Source: Nilaparvata lugens (taxonomy: Eukaryota > Arthropoda > Insecta > Hemiptera > Delphacidae). From it: a stretch of 64,000 nt of DNA. Shown here piece by piece: positions 1 to 14,300 of the stretch. The position numbers were made by a program, and so were the translations under genes. Each line of letters starts with the position of its first letter. The stretch's first letter is position 1. The notes under the pieces are model-generated. The model was not told where the DNA came from and ran no database searches. It was given only the letters and a program-made list of their open reading frames with translations. Where the stretch lies: contig NC_052505.1 of NCBI RefSeq assembly GCF_014356525.2, positions 13,681,098-13,745,097 of the forward strand, read 5' to 3'.

Positions 1-725
1 AATTTTCATGAAATTTGACAGGTATGTTCCTTTTTTAATTTCGAGTCGACGTATACATACGGTTTTTTGAAATTTTGCATTTTGAAAAGGAGTCTCCTTT
101 GAACGCCAATATTACCGTAAAAATCAGACTTTAGAATTATTCATCATAAATCAGCTGTCCAGTGGACTATAATACTACCCGTTCAAAAACATCGAACATC
201 TTGAAAATGTATCTTTCCATCAACGTTAGTATAGTGAGGTCCACGTTATAATGGCAGTGGAAAAGGATAGGAGAACAGCGTTGCTGATTCTCTGCCTTGC
301 CAGATTGTATTTCGACATTGTTAAATAACGATCTCGTAGCGTTGCGGAGCTAGAAAAGTAAAGCACTATCTGCTTTGTCGAATGATAGACAAGGATAGCA
401 AGTCCAATGTTGATCAAATACTGACATTATAACGTGGACCGCACTATAGACATTTGACTATAATACTACACGTTGAAAAACATCGAACCTCTTGAAAATG
501 TAACTTTCCATCTACATTGTAGACAGTTGCAGCCAGACCTGACAACAGCGCTCACACTCACATTCCGGGACGACACGTCACGGTACGATAGGACAGAAAG
601 CTCTATGTTTATTTAGGATTTTTTGTAGACATTTTAAATTGATAAATTATTTATTAATTTTTGAGAAAACATAACAACAGGTCAATGTAACTTACTGAGC
701 GCGAGGTCTACTGTTCACAGAACTA
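1..725 (+). repeat. Copy of dispersed repeat family A, left end cut by window
   Basis: This matches, over most of its length, the reverse complement of 22616-23164, and shorter parts match 1235-1585, 14358-14749, 37428-37664, 47014-47405 and 62221-62501. Family hallmarks are the block AAATTTGACAGGTATGTTCC near the start and the terminal motif CTACTGTTCACAGAACTAC followed by TAGT. A 219-bp inverted-repeat element (230-448) interrupts it, and a piece of the repeat of about 65 bp is present on both sides of that insertion. I see no coding capacity. The element class is unknown. Confidence 0.75.
230..448. mobile_element. MITE with 28-bp terminal inverted repeats
   Basis: The left end TATAGTGAGGTCCACGTTAT is repeated inverted at 448-421 with two mismatches over 28 bp, and the interior has no open frame. 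Related copies begin at 27189 (truncated right end) and 15299 (fragment). A nonautonomous DNA transposon is the natural reading; the superfamily is not clear. Confidence 0.8.
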
Positions 726-840
726 CTAGTATAATCACTAATAACAATAAATATGGAAGGGTAATATGAAATGCAACAGCAGGCACAGGTATCAAAGCTA
801 TGTTGTGAGAATTGATGGTTTCTTGATACATTGGGCCCGT

Positions 841-988
841 TCTGGGAACATCAAATGTGGTAAATTGTCCGATTCACAAATTACCCGGTAAAAAGTTCCG
901 CGATCCATGGGAAGAATTTGTACCAGTCCCGTGATTAAGCATGTACCACTGGAACTAGAACAATTTACCACTTTATCGTGTTCCCAGA
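841..988. mobile_element. Short palindromic MITE-like element
   Basis: TCTGGGAACA and a following block ending in GGTAAATTGT are repeated inverted at the other end (ACAATTTACC ... GTGTTCCCAGA), giving a 148-bp near-palindrome. No coding content. It lies in the presumed intron left of the leftmost visible NRF1 exon. Confidence 0.6.
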
Positions 989-1004
989 CCGTGCACATTC
1001 TATT

Positions 1005-1062
1005 GTGTTATATATTTGTTTTACTATACTGTGTTAAATAAATAAATAAATTATTATTATAA
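1005..1062 (+). repeat. Probable LINE 3' tail
   Basis: An AT-rich segment ending in reiterated AAATAAATAAATAA resembles the 3' tails of LINE-like copies found elsewhere in the window. No upstream coding part is recognisable. Confidence 0.35.
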
Positions 1063-1234
1063 ACAGCCTGCAGCAAAAACTTGATGCCAAGAGACTTGAC
1101 GAACTGAGCGACTCAACCTCCTATTTTTTCAGTGTCTCAAGAAATGGTCAAAAAAGTACTGAAACTGAGATCTTGACAAACTGAGATTCTCTACTCACGG
1201 GGTGTTTTATCGCTTCACGAGTTATGTACTTTTA

Positions 1235-1585
1235 TTGACCGAGCGAAGTGAGGTCTAAGATTCAAGTCTATGGTTTGGCATTTCACTTAATGTTTAAATG
1301 TTTATATGTTGCGCATTTACGGCGAAACCCGGTATAGATTTGACAGGTATGTTCCTTTTTAAATTGCGCGTCGACGTATATACAAGGTTTTTAGAAATTT
1401 TGCATTTCAAGGATAATATAAAAGGAATAAGGAGCCTCCTTCATACGCCAATATTACAGTAAAAATCAGACTATAGAATTATTCATCATAAATCAGCTGA
1501 CAGACAGGATTTACTCTGATGGACAGTATAAGAGAAGGCTGCGGTTTATAACTGCGCGAGGTCTACTGTTCACAGAGCTACTAGT
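1235..1585 (+). repeat. Copy of dispersed repeat family A, internally shortened
   Basis: It starts with TTGACCGAGCGAAGTGAGGT and ends with CTACTGTTCACAGAGCTAC then TAGT, the two ends that define the family. It carries the shared internal blocks GCGCATTTACGGCGAAAC and GTCGACGTATATACAAGG. No open frame. Confidence 0.75.
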
Positions 1586-1731
1586 TATAGAATATAAATC
1601 CAATTTTTACTCCTTTTATTCTATTCACCATGAAGCCTTTTTTGTATTTTTATTGGAAATTGGTATTTGATTATATTGTTTTTGTATTTTTCATTTGTAT
1701 TGCGTATCTGTGTTGAATTGTGGCAACTTAC

Positions 1732-1872
1732 GGTGGCGACGCCTTGCACATGTGCAGTGGTGCCATCCGGCAGAGTGATGATCGGATTATTGGGATCCAC
1801 CTGGATTATGGACACCGTTCCATCCGGGTTACTGATCGTCTGCAGCACGGCTGGCGCGTACTGCGTTGTCAC
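1732..1872 (-). CDS. ewg: NRF1/ewg coding exon 7 (codons 298-344)
   Basis: The acceptor TTTTGATTCAG precedes GTG ACA ACG, and the donor is GTAAGT at 1731-1726. The exon is 141 nt, phase 0 at both ends. It encodes VTTQYAPAVLQTISNPDGTV and continues with a proline/asparagine-rich glutamine-valine segment ending GVAT, matching the activation region after the DNA-binding domain. Confidence 0.93.
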
Positions 1873-4800
1873 CTGAATCAAAATATTAAATTAAATCATT
1901 TCATTCATCAATTCAATTCATCATGTAGATCATTAAATATTTCACAGAGGCTTACGATCATACTATACACCAGCAACGTTAGAAATGAGCTGCGTCTAAA
2001 TTAAATAATCTAACTAAAACACTTTGACTCTAACACTATAACACACTCTGACTCCTATTCCCGGACAAAGTTAGTAACATACTGTACTTTTTGTGAGTAG
2101 TATCATAGAGAAACAATAGCATAAGTAGAAATCCCATGTATAGGGCGTTTATGTCGCAACTTTTACTGTTATCTCAAGCTGATAGTCCACGTAGTTCTTT
2201 CCTGTGAAGCTTTATGACGCTGGTAGTCTCTTATATTGTGCCGTTCATACACTCTTACCCGGTCAAAACAGTAAAAATAGACAATAATCGACAGTAATCG
2301 GCTTGAGATAACAGTAAAAGTTGCGACATAAACATGCATGGGACATACCATGGGATATCTTCTTATGCTATCTTTTCTCTATGGTAGTATCTTATTCACT
2401 TGTAACTTGTTATATACTTCAGTGAATATTTTGTATATATTTCGAGTGAATAAATTTGATTTGATTTGATCTGCGTCTAGCCTATCAATGGTTTAATCTC
2501 AAGTTTAAACCGTTCATTGGTATGCTCATTTAATCTGGAACCCCCAAACGCCGGTTACACTGTGAGCAGATTGAAGGCCCAAATTGACTGATTGTTTAAA
2601 CCAGCAATGTGCGTGAACGGAGGTGAGCAGTAAGCATAACTCAACTTTTATTACTAATAGAATGGTGATGTAATACATAGAAATACTAAAGTAAGATATT
2701 CACTCACTGACAGAAGAAAGCTTTAGAATCGCTTGAGACTCATTGTCAACTGTGGCCTAGGTTGTTACTTAGAGTTAGAATTATTCATAATCAATCAGCT
2801 GACAAGCGGATTATTCATTGCATGCATTACACAGATGTCTGATGGCCGTGTCTATTTCTTTAAGGAAGGGTTTCAATATTTTTTATGATGCATGCCCATC
2901 AGTATCAATATTGTCACATTTTAAAAAGAAATTTAATATGTGATTTAAAATAAAATAAAAATTAATAAAATGAACTGAATAATGCCGAAGAAATTATAAT
3001 ATTCTCGATTGAAAAAATTAATTTCAAAATAGTTGATAAATATTTTCATCAGATGGAAAGATTATCGCGGAACTGTATAAATTATCATATGGGATACAAT
3101 TTCAAACCTGAACTGAGTTTATTAACATAAGTAAGTTTTTGATCTTGGAGAAAACAAATAACAGTTTTTAAGAGTACATTATGATTCAACTGTGAATTGT
3201 GATTCAACTGAATCAACTAGAAGAGGTGACATCAGATACTTGTGTATGAGAAAACTACGTGAGGTCTACTGTTCACAGAACTACTAGTATATTACAGTGC
3301 TGAAAATTATTAAAGCCGAATTCCCACATATCAGAGGCCGTGACTGGAACAGTGAAGATATCTCCATGAATTTGAATGCAAATATAAAGCCCAACTGAGT
3401 GAGTATGAATGGTCTCATACTCATTAGAACTTATAAAAATATTAATATACTGTTATTTTTATTTAGCGTATGGCATATACACAACACATATAAAGCTCAT
3501 GAGATAACTTCACTTATATGGTCTACTTTATTCACATTAATAAAAACAATATAAAACTTGAACTACAAGTTCTATATTCTTTTTATTAAAGCTCATGAGT
3601 CTCAAATGCCTGGATATACACTGTATATTTCAAATTTCTTTGAGATGTTGTGTAGTTTTCGGTCAGGAGAACATAAGCTTGTCTGACCGCCATCATTTGC
3701 TAGTCCACTTAGCGTTACCATATAGAAACAATAGCATAAGTAGATATCCCATGGTATACGGCGTTTATGTCGCAACTTTTACTGTTATCTCAAGCCGATA
3801 GTTCATGTAATTCTTTTCCGTGAAGCTGTGTGACACTGTTAGTCTCTCATATTGTGCCGTTTATACACTCTCATCACAACAAAACAGTAAAATTCGACAA
3901 TAATCGACAGTAATTGGCTTGTGATAACAGTAAAAGTTGCGACATAAACGCCTTATACCATGGTATATCTACTTATGCTATTGTTTCTATTGTTTCCAAT
4001 GTGCACCATGGAGGCGAACTAGCGTTACACATATTCAAGTTAAAAATCTGATTGCTATACTGTATTCTATTGTGTTTCAATACTTTCAGTAGCCATAAAA
4101 GTGAGTTTTAAAACTAACCGTGGTCTGCGCCTGATTGTTTGCCTGACTGGCAGACTGATTTGCGGCCTGTTGTTGGCCTCCCAGCTGATTGCCAGCGTTC
4201 GAATTGTCGTCAGCCTCGCTAAACGCGGGCAACAGGTCCTCGCGACCGTGGTACTTGTAGCAGTTGATCACGATTTGGCGCAGCGCGTGTGTCCAGGAGA
4301 TCTGCAAGTTCCGGCACTGCAAGGTCACATGTCATCACAAACCAACTAATTACAAACAATTCACAAAAATTCCACAAAATAACATCAACAGAGTATTCAT
4401 TATATCACACACATCACAATAAACATGCCTGTGAAAAGTGGGTTTTCATAGTGGTGGCTACCGGAAGACAGCATCACTATTTGTGTAACAAAATGATTAC
4501 TAAATTACCAACCAGTTTTCAGCAACGGACATCACAAAGAACGTTATATTCAAATAATAATTATATCGAGTGACCTGACTGGCTCAGGTCTGGTGTCAGT
4601 GTTTTCAGTCGCACCTGATCAATTTCAGGGCCTCTGACACAAAGACCTTAAAGAAATATAGACCCACAATGCCTATGCCTTCCCAATGATAGCTCTTACT
4701 TGAAATTGAAGGCCGCCATTTGGGTATTTTGGCACGAGATATTATATCTATATGTATGTAATATTATAGATTACAAAAGCATTGGTATGTAATAATCTTA

Positions 4801-7800
4801 CAGGTTGCCCCCTCAATGGCCGATTTCAATTCCAACATCGTCTATAAATACAGGTCATGACACACATGTTCCTTATGGAGCGGCCATTTTATGGGGTCTT
4901 TATGGCGGTACATTTGAAAATCCAATCTAATTCAATTTGCTCGTAACAAAATTATGCATTTTAAAAACAATATTTTAGTTCAGATATGTGAATTCAATTT
5001 TTTAATAATGGAATATTATTATTCAATTATTCTTTTATTCATTATTAATAATTGTTGTTGTTCTTGTAAATCAAGGATTATGATTCAAAAGGCATTGGGA
5101 CAAAACAGAAATATGCGAGGCCAATTTCAAAAAGAGTTTCAAGTTCCCGATCAATAAAATCAAAAAATCAACAATTCAGTTCCTAGTTGGAATCTAACTT
5201 ATTATTATTCTGTCGGAACAATTTATTTTACAATTCAAAGCCAAGCAATATCCCTTGAACAATATTACAAAATAAAACATCATGTTGTTCAATCCATAAT
5301 GATAACAGCTGATGAATTTGAAAATTGGTGAACTAGGACCCCATAAAATGGCGATTTTGCAATGCATCACGGGATTGTGCCATGACCTGTATTATTATAA
5401 ACCTTGAATTCCAAGTACGACACTAGCGCTGCATGTGAGTCTATGCATCTTTAACGTCTTTGCTCTGACATGACCTAACAACTGTAATTAGGCAGCAGGT
5501 TACATTCAAAGAACTGATAGAATGGAAACGTTACCTACACATACGCATTACGGTGCTGTGTTTTAGTTAGGATCAGATGGCTTGTACGGAACCAGACAAA
5601 CTGAAATTTCGCACATCTGATATCCTCTCGAACAATTGATTCTAGCAGAAATGAGATATCGCACATATGAATGGCATTCCTACCTTTGCAGTCGTGCGAT
5701 TAGCGAATTAACTGTGATCTGTTAGATGCTTGAAACTAAAGCTCACCATAAATAGTTTTCGAATTTCATTTGAAATGTGATTTTATGACAAGCTTATTCA
5801 CTGTTAACTAGTGAAAATCGCAACAAGCAGCTAATAACTTATACCCCAACACATATCATTTATAGTGGGGTGTATATTAATTCTTTGAATTATCTATGCC
5901 TATTAAGAAATTATTCAATGCATAAAACTTCATTGTTTTAATTGTATCAAATGTTATAGTATTCAAATTTGTATTGTAATTGTTTTTGATGAATAAACTT
6001 TGATTTGATTTGTAAAATGTCAGGCAAAAGAAAGAATTTAGTTACAAGATGAATGGTTGTTTACCTTTTGCTTTTCCTCTTCGGGTCTGGCGTCCATGCG
6101 TACATTGGCCCAGGGTAACTCTTTCGGCCACCATGGTGGTCGGGTTGACTCACGGCCCCATCCCGGTTTGCCCCTTCCTACAAGAAAAATCAACCAAAAA
6201 AAGGATCAGTAATGCCTCTTCCCACAAGTAAAAACAACCAAAAATAGGATCAGTAATGCCCCTTCCTACAAGTAGAATCAACCAAAATAGGATCAGTAAT
6301 GCCCCTTCCTACAAATAAACTTTTTCCAAATCATTTATTCATTAATATTTAGGAGAAAGGCAGTTTTGGGCTTTACTTGTCTTCTGCCAATCAAATTATT
6401 GTATATTATGATGACTTGTAAAAAGTAGAGTATGGCTTTTGTTGGTGGGGAATCCCTAGCTGGAAGGTCCCACCGCCTGAATATATAATTTGAGCCATCA
6501 ATGGGCCTTACGACTGTCATACTTCAGCCGGGACCGACAGTTTAACGTGCCCATCCGATAACACGGGAGTAATCTGGTTTAAAAACTTTCGGTTGTGAGA
6601 GGGTTTGAACCCGGGATCTCTATGCTGCTACGCAAGCACGCTATCCACTATGATGACTTGTGATTGTATAAATGAAATAAATGAATAATTAACCAAAATA
6701 GCATTGGTAAAAATAAATTTATCAAACATAGGATCAGTAGGGTAGGACCCCATCCTACAAGTAGAATAAACCAAAATAGAATGATCCTTACTACTAATAC
6801 TTGTACCACACAAACATAGCAACATGAAAAAACTAAGAAATATCTATCCTGATTCGCATAAACTCAACACTTAGTAGCTTGTGATCTGTTTTATATGACT
6901 TGTTAATTTTATGTTTGTATTTTCAAGTCTGACTCAAGTATTTTATTTAAAAAATATGAAATTTGACGAAGTCTATGTATTTTTTGTAAATATTGAATGA
7001 CCAATAAATTTCTACTCTATTCCTATCACAAACTACAAGGATCGTTCCAGAATTTAACAGACAATCTTTAGAGCCTCGTACATGACAGGAAAGGACTAAC
7101 ATTTTCAGAGAACGTTTTCCAGGTTTAGTGACAGTGCTATGGAATTTTCATGGGGCTTCCATGATTCATTTGTCAGTTACAAACAATCCAAAGGTGCGTA
7201 AAGACTTGCGCTCTGCTCCGCAAACGAGCAGTTCGCAAGATGATCGCAGTTCGCAGAAGAACAGAACGTGAACAGAGCGCGAGCGTTTTAGTTGGATCAG
7301 TCAAGATATCTGTGTTAAAATATGAAATTATCAAAATTAATGAATAATTAAATAATACAAAATATTATAAAAACATGTGCAATTAGACCAGCATATTAGC
7401 TTGAACTCCCCACCAAGCCTTTCACCTTTTGAAACATTGACAGACATAACCTTTTGTAATAAAACATTAACATAAATGCAATAAACATAATATTAATTAT
7501 CAATTTACTATACTATATAAAAATAATTGATAAACATTATGCTTTATTAGGCTACCCAGTAATCCTGGTCAGGATATTCTATTTAGTTTTGTCACCTGAT
7601 CAGCTGGGTTGAACATTGCACATTTGTGAGGTTGATTTTTTGTTTTAGCTTATTGAAGTCAACAATAATGGAAGCGCGCGATCATCTTGCCAACATATTG
7701 CGAACCTCTAGCAAACCTCTTGTGTAACGTCTCGCGTGACGTTCATGATCGGAGCGTGTTCGTGGCGCGTATATCTGTACACGCCTCAATATGGAATTAC

Positions 7801-8307
7801 CAATCATTTCTACCGCCAAATGATAGCCAAGTTGTAGTGTAATCCGTTTCTTAACGGGAAAGAATTAAAGCGCAAATGAAATTCTGCACAAATTGGTTCA
7901 AGTTTGAATTAAGTCGTTTTGACTGATGCAAACATCGAAGCATTTGTGAGTGCTCTTCCAGGTCAGTTGAACTCTAGAACTGTTCTTCATATCGGAACGT
8001 TAAGCTGAGTACAGACTTGAGCACCACGAACACGCGCATTTCACTTTTCATCAGCTGATTATACCTGTATTTCTACAGAAATAGTTACAGATATAATAAG
8101 CTTAGGATCAGCTGATGAAAATATTTATTATATCTAGTTTCTAATAACATTTTTTACTCTCCTTGCCCTATCACCTTATAGGTAAGGAAAGTATTGCTTT
8201 CCAAAAAAAATTAAGGTACCCCAATTTGTAAATTTCTATACGTTTCAAGGTCCCCTGAGTGCAAAAAAGTGGTTTTTGTGTATTGGTCTGTGTGTGTGTG
8301 TGTGTGT

Positions 8308-8355
<48 letters not shown>

Positions 8356-11300
8356 GTGTGTGTGTGTGTGTATGAGTGTATGTGCGTCTGTGTACACGAT
8401 ATCTCATCTCCCAATTAACCGAATGACTTGCAATTTGGAGCTTAAGGTCCTTACACTATAAGTATCCGACACGAACAATTTCGATCCAATGCAATTCAAT
8501 ATGGCGGCTAAAATGGCGAAAATGTTGTCAAAAACAGGGTTTTTCGAGATTTTCTCAAAACGGCTCCAACGATTTTGATCAAATTTATACCTGGAATAGT
8601 CATTGATAAGCTCTATCAACTGCCACAAGTCTCATATCTGTAAAAATTTCAGGAGCTCCGCCCCATCTATGCAAAGTTCGATTTTAGATTCCCAATTATC
8701 AGGCTTCAGATAAAATTTAAACAAAAAATTTTGAGTGGAAAAGATTAAGCATAAAATTCTCTACAATTAGTGTTCAGTAACATTTTCACCTAAAATTGAA
8801 AATAAGCATGAAATTCGAGAAAATGTTATTATTTCAATTGCAAACTGTTGCCAACTGTTGATTCTATTAAATGATCCACTATGAAGAGATAGCAGACCTC
8901 GTATGTCTCCAGCGTTATTGTCCTGTCACCAGCTGGCTCAGATCTTTGTTTATAAGTAGACTTGAGATGCGCGGGAACACTAGCGTCAGGTGATCAATTT
9001 TCATAACGGCAAGGAAAGTTGTGTGAGTGCGCCACACCAGATTTTTTCTTCATTAATTTAGAAAAGTTTTTCTTGTATTTCTTTCTCTCAATTTTCAATT
9101 TCTTTGTATAGTGATTATTGTCATTTTCTTGATTGGGGAGCAATTTTTGGGACTTTTTCCTTGTGCTCCCATATTGTTTTAAATAAATAAATGAAAAGTG
9201 AAATGCACGTGTTAGTGACGCTCAACTCTGTACGCACCTTCACGTTAGAACCAAACTTTTTCTTGTGATTGAACTTTACCCAATAATCGCCGTGTTTTAA
9301 TGATAGAGTTACCGACCTGTGGAATACTTGAGCATGAGCGGAATGAAAGCCCTGAGCTGCGCCTGCGTCATCTTCTCAACCGGGGTGGGGATGCCGTCTA
9401 TGATGAGGGGGGGCAGCTCGTAGAGGGAGGGGTCCTCCTGAATGGGGGGAGGCGCCTGTTGGGCCAGGGCCGACTCCAGCTCGTCCATTATCATGCTGCG
9501 CAGGTTTTTCACCTAACAATTCAATTCAAAACATTGGAAAATTGTCTTGATATCTAGTCTAATAATTATGTACTGTAGTAATATATTATGATTGTGTAAC
9601 ATAGTCATTCAACATGTGTTAGAGAGTGATCAGGCTAAATCACAACAGCAGTAATCACACAATAAAGCAGCCTGTAAACACGGTACTAACATACAGAGTT
9701 GATAAAAATTATGGAAACCGCTTAATATTTATTATTATTGAACGAAAATCCCAATTGAATGCTGTAAATCACCCAGAAGACTTCTGCTATTGCAAATATA
9801 ATAATAAAAATAATAATAATATATTTATTTCCACAAGAAAAGAACAAAATAAACAAACAACTTGTGCAAGTGTAAGAAAATAACCAACTACTTCTTAATA
9901 CTAAAATAATGATAATGACACATAATAATGGAGTATAATACATAAAGGAAATTCACCACTTGAATATTAAAATATAAATAATAATACTGATAAATCTCCA
10001 TTCTTACCTACACTATACAGCTATAAATGAAAAATATATGGAAATAGTCAACCATGCAAGTGATAAAATCACGTCCGCATGATGGAGTTCAGTTAGAGCA
10101 ATGCAGTTAGACAAGGAACAAGCAGAGACAGAGAAAGCTGGCAGATACAAATTCAACAAGGAAAATATATGAAAAATTAATCTAATATTAATAATTAAAA
10201 TAATCTATTATTCATCACGCAGAACGAAAGAAAAACAAAAAATATATATTTCAAAAATGATATGTAATAAAAAAAATGTATAGGAAAAAAAACAAAACAA
10301 TACATTACAATACTTTAGGAATATAACGGAGAAGAATAATGAGCCAGTCAATAGGAAACAATGAATTCAACTTGAGAGTTAAGTGTAAGAGAGGGCCGAC
10401 TGCGCCCTAACTTCGCTCTCTACGAAAATAAAGGCAGTAATTCAATTCAATTCAACTCAAACACTTTTTTAAGAATTATTAAACAAACACTAAAACATTA
10501 TTTAAAACTATTTTGAAGTGTGTAGAGAATATATTAATGAAAAAAAGAAAGATATTGACAATATGGTTAACAGCTAGATGAGAATTCGAAGTCTTCGGGG
10601 TGATTTAGGCTCAACTCACACTTACGCGACTCAGGTCGAGAAGAGACTCGACTCTAGTCGAGAGCATGTGTTTCCAAATGGTGACACTCAGACCAGTCAA
10701 TTCTAGTCTCCGCGACTGTCACCATTTGAAAAACACGACTAGAGTCGAGTCTCTTCTCGACCTGAGTCGCGTAAGTGTGAGTTGTGCCTTACATAATTTA
10801 ATTGAGATTTGCGTTTAATAATAATTATTCATCAATTATCACTTTTGAACAATTAATTTAGTCAGTCATACCTGACTGCTATGTCGTAATTAATTGTTCA
10901 ACAGTGATTATTTAACAAGCAGTTCGTAATGGAATCAAACATTGAAGAGCATTAATTATCATTTGAGCAAATGTAATTTCCATCTGTAGCTTTTAATATT
11001 TATTTCAACAACGATAATTTGACAGAACGTTTCAATTTTCATAAACTCGGTATAAAAATTGAAGATCAAAGTAGACCCTTCTTTTGCTTTATTCTATTTC
11101 TCACAACATGTTTCAACTTCTAATGTCATTTTTAACTGAGTGAGTATAAAATAACTTATTTAAAATTATAAGTCGAAAAATGTTGTGAGAAATAATATGA
11201 ATTTGAAAAAAGGGTACTGTGATTCTTAATTTTTATATAATTACGAGTAGCCCTTACCAAGAAAGTGAATAGCTTCTACTATAGTCAACCGCACGAGAAT

Positions 11301-14300
11301 TGTCCGATGGAAATTGTAATGGCATTACACAAAGAACACCAGATTTTCGGTGTTCCAGCTGGTATTGGAATTTTAATTACATTTACAAAACACTCAAAAA
11401 GCGATGAGCGTGTACTCAAGTATCTATATCTAAATCTCACATATCTATATCATCCTAAGACCGCTCTGATTACAAATTAATCACTCTCTGTGTTTCCAGG
11501 CCCTGAGAGCCACGAAAATATACAGATTCAGGGCTAAAATATTTCAATATTCACTCAAAATCCGTCATCATTCAAAAATATTCACAGATCTAAACATAGT
11601 AGTCTACTATTAGCTTTTCAAAAAGTATTAAATTAAAACTCAATCATTCAAAAATATAACATAATATTCACAAGTCTACTGTTAACTTTTCAAAAAGTAT
11701 TCAATTAAAAACTCAATCATTCAAAAATATAACATAATATTCAGAGTTGGTGTAGTGCTAGTGAAGTGAAAAAAGTATAAATTAAATAAATGTGTAGCGA
11801 AAGAATTTAAAGTAGAAAAATTATAGATTAGAACTATAGGCTTCACTGGAAGACTTTAGCAATAAAAATTAATATTTTAGGATAAAAAATAAGAGAACAA
11901 AATTAATGGTTAGTCCTAGTGACTAGTTTTAATGGAAGTAATAATAAGAAAAATAATAATATTCACAAATTTAAACATTGTAGTCTGCTGTTAGCTTTTC
12001 GAAAAATTTTCAATTCAAACTTTGTAGAGTTTCATTGATATTGTGGAATCTCCCCTGAAAATACGAATACTATTATCCGTAAGGCCTGCACACTTCTGTC
12101 GGAGCAGCCGATTGACACTCACGTTCCGTTTTTCGACTGTACAGTCGAGAATGTCCGGCGAAACTTAAAGTTAATAGCTGGCCTTACAAATTTGTATCCT
12201 TTCTACACTATGAAATGTTGTGGAATGTCTCCATATTAAGGTGAAATAAGAGCGATATTGTCTGTAACACATAAACTATTTATGTGGAGCTGACAATATC
12301 ACTTTTATTTCACCTTTTTTGTTTCCTTCTGCGCTTGTTATACATTTTTCCTCTATTAAAAAAGTAAGGCCGGTTACAACAGAGCTCGACCGACCGTCAG
12401 TGCCTATATACCATCCTGACCATACGCATCCACACATCAGTTTTTTTCGGATTCAGAGCTCTCCTGACAAACAAACTGATCTGACTCACAAAACGAACGC
12501 GTTTACAAATTATTGTTTGATTGCAGATTTCAAACTTCAATACAATCTTGACTCTTATAAAACTTGTTAAGCTATGATAGTATTATGCAGCTTTATCTTC
12601 ATAAACGAAGGAACAAAAGAGGTAGATATCAAGTTCAACCGATGGTCGCCCAAAGAGCATTTCAAGGGGAAACCATTGCCATATATACATCATTGCTTGG
12701 GGATGAAGATTAATTTTTCAACTACTTCAAAATGTCCATCAGAAGTTTTAATGAGTTATCTGCAAAATTACAATATAACTTGAAACGTCAAAATCTATTT
12801 CGAGCTCCTTTATCACCATTGGAAGGACTTGAAGTCACTTTAAGCTACAGACCAATAAATGTACCGTAGATAATAATAATAAATTATTTTTCTAATAAGA
12901 AAGTTAGAAAAAATTGGAGAAATGTGTAGAAAAATTATGATTTTAAATATGATATATTTATTAATTGAATTCATTTGACCACTTAATCACCACAGATTAA
13001 GATTCTCTGACAAAAGTCTTAGTGTAATATTGGTTTGAGATTGTTGAAAAAGTTAACAAAATGTTTATATACCCCATCAATGAATTTTAAAAGAGAACTC
13101 TATGCATACTTAGTGGATAGGGCTTACTATAGTGTAGATGAATAATTTCTGGATGATGACACTTAACTTGAATTCTGCTGTTGTATTATAAATGTGTTCT
13201 TACCATTGTTATATGCTTACATTTTTAATTATTCATTGTTATTCTGTCTATTTTTATGTTTTGACTTTTCCTGTATGTTCTTTTTTACCTCAATAAAATG
13301 AATTTGAATTCATTATTTTATTCAATTCAATATCAGCTCATTGTCGGGCAGAGGTGTCAGCTCAGTGGTTACGGTGCGATCGGGCTACTGATCAGTACAG
13401 CTCTGAAAACTTCTATTGCTTCAATAGTCGAACGACGGAACGGATGCGCACGAGCTCGACCGATGGTCGTTGTATGTATTGTAAAACGCATAGGCCTAGT
13501 ACTGACCGTGCGCATGCGTGCCGTCAGTCCTGCTCTGTACGGATACATGGAATCTATGGAAAATACAAGCGCGACTGACGCTCGTTCGAGCTCTGTAACC
13601 GACCTAATACAGTGATAGGATAATCGAAAAATGTGTGAAAGAGAATGATTTGTTTACTGACCACATCTTCGAGGGGTTTAGCACCGAAGCATTTGAAACT
13701 AGTGGTGGGTTTGCCGGGTGTGGCCACCAGTACAACCGCCTGTTGGCCCACTCTCGTTGCGAACTCGTCAATTGTTGCCTACAACAAAACAAACATCATT
13801 ATTACAATACCAAGTAATTGGTTGAACCAGTACGTAACCTATAAACATGAATGTATACAGAGTGTTTCAGAAGTAGTGTCGAACATTTTAGGGTGATGTT
13901 CGTCCTGGATGATAGGAGACTACAAATGTCGTATTTGAAGTGTCCAAAACTCGACGGTTACCCTTATAGCTGCCATTTTGTTTTTTTTTCACTTAGGAAT
14001 TTTTATCTCAAGAACGAAATGTTGTATTGATCTGAAATTGGGCATGGATATTATTTATGCTATCAAGACTCAACTTTAAAAAATAAAATAAAAAGTTTCG
14101 AAGTAAATTTTCAAAATGGCGGTCATTTTAAATTCTTGACAGCAAATTTCACGAAAACCGTTTACTTGAAAAAAAAATTTAAAGATGCAAAAAGTTGGCA
14201 AAATTTATCAAGATTGGTGACAGAATAACAGAGAAATCAATAATTCTTTTCGTACTGCATGCATGACCATGAGCAAACAAGATCATCTGAAAAACATTGT

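Noticed and set aside
1667..2004. Plus-strand frames across 1.7-2.0 kb
   Set aside because: They are antisense to NRF1 exon 7, whose minus-strand translation matches the family and has proper splice sites.
8171..8414. Threonine/histidine- and cysteine/valine-rich open frames
   Set aside because: They are translations of the (TG)n microsatellite within a transposable element and appear in several frames at once.
12319..12783. Two consecutive plus-strand frames of 83 and 69 codons
   Set aside because: No homology that I can recognise, separated by a stop, and located in an intron next to repeat arms.
13298..13615. 105-codon plus-strand frame
   Set aside because: It lies within an inverted-repeat element, has no recognisable domain and overlaps repeat-derived sequence.
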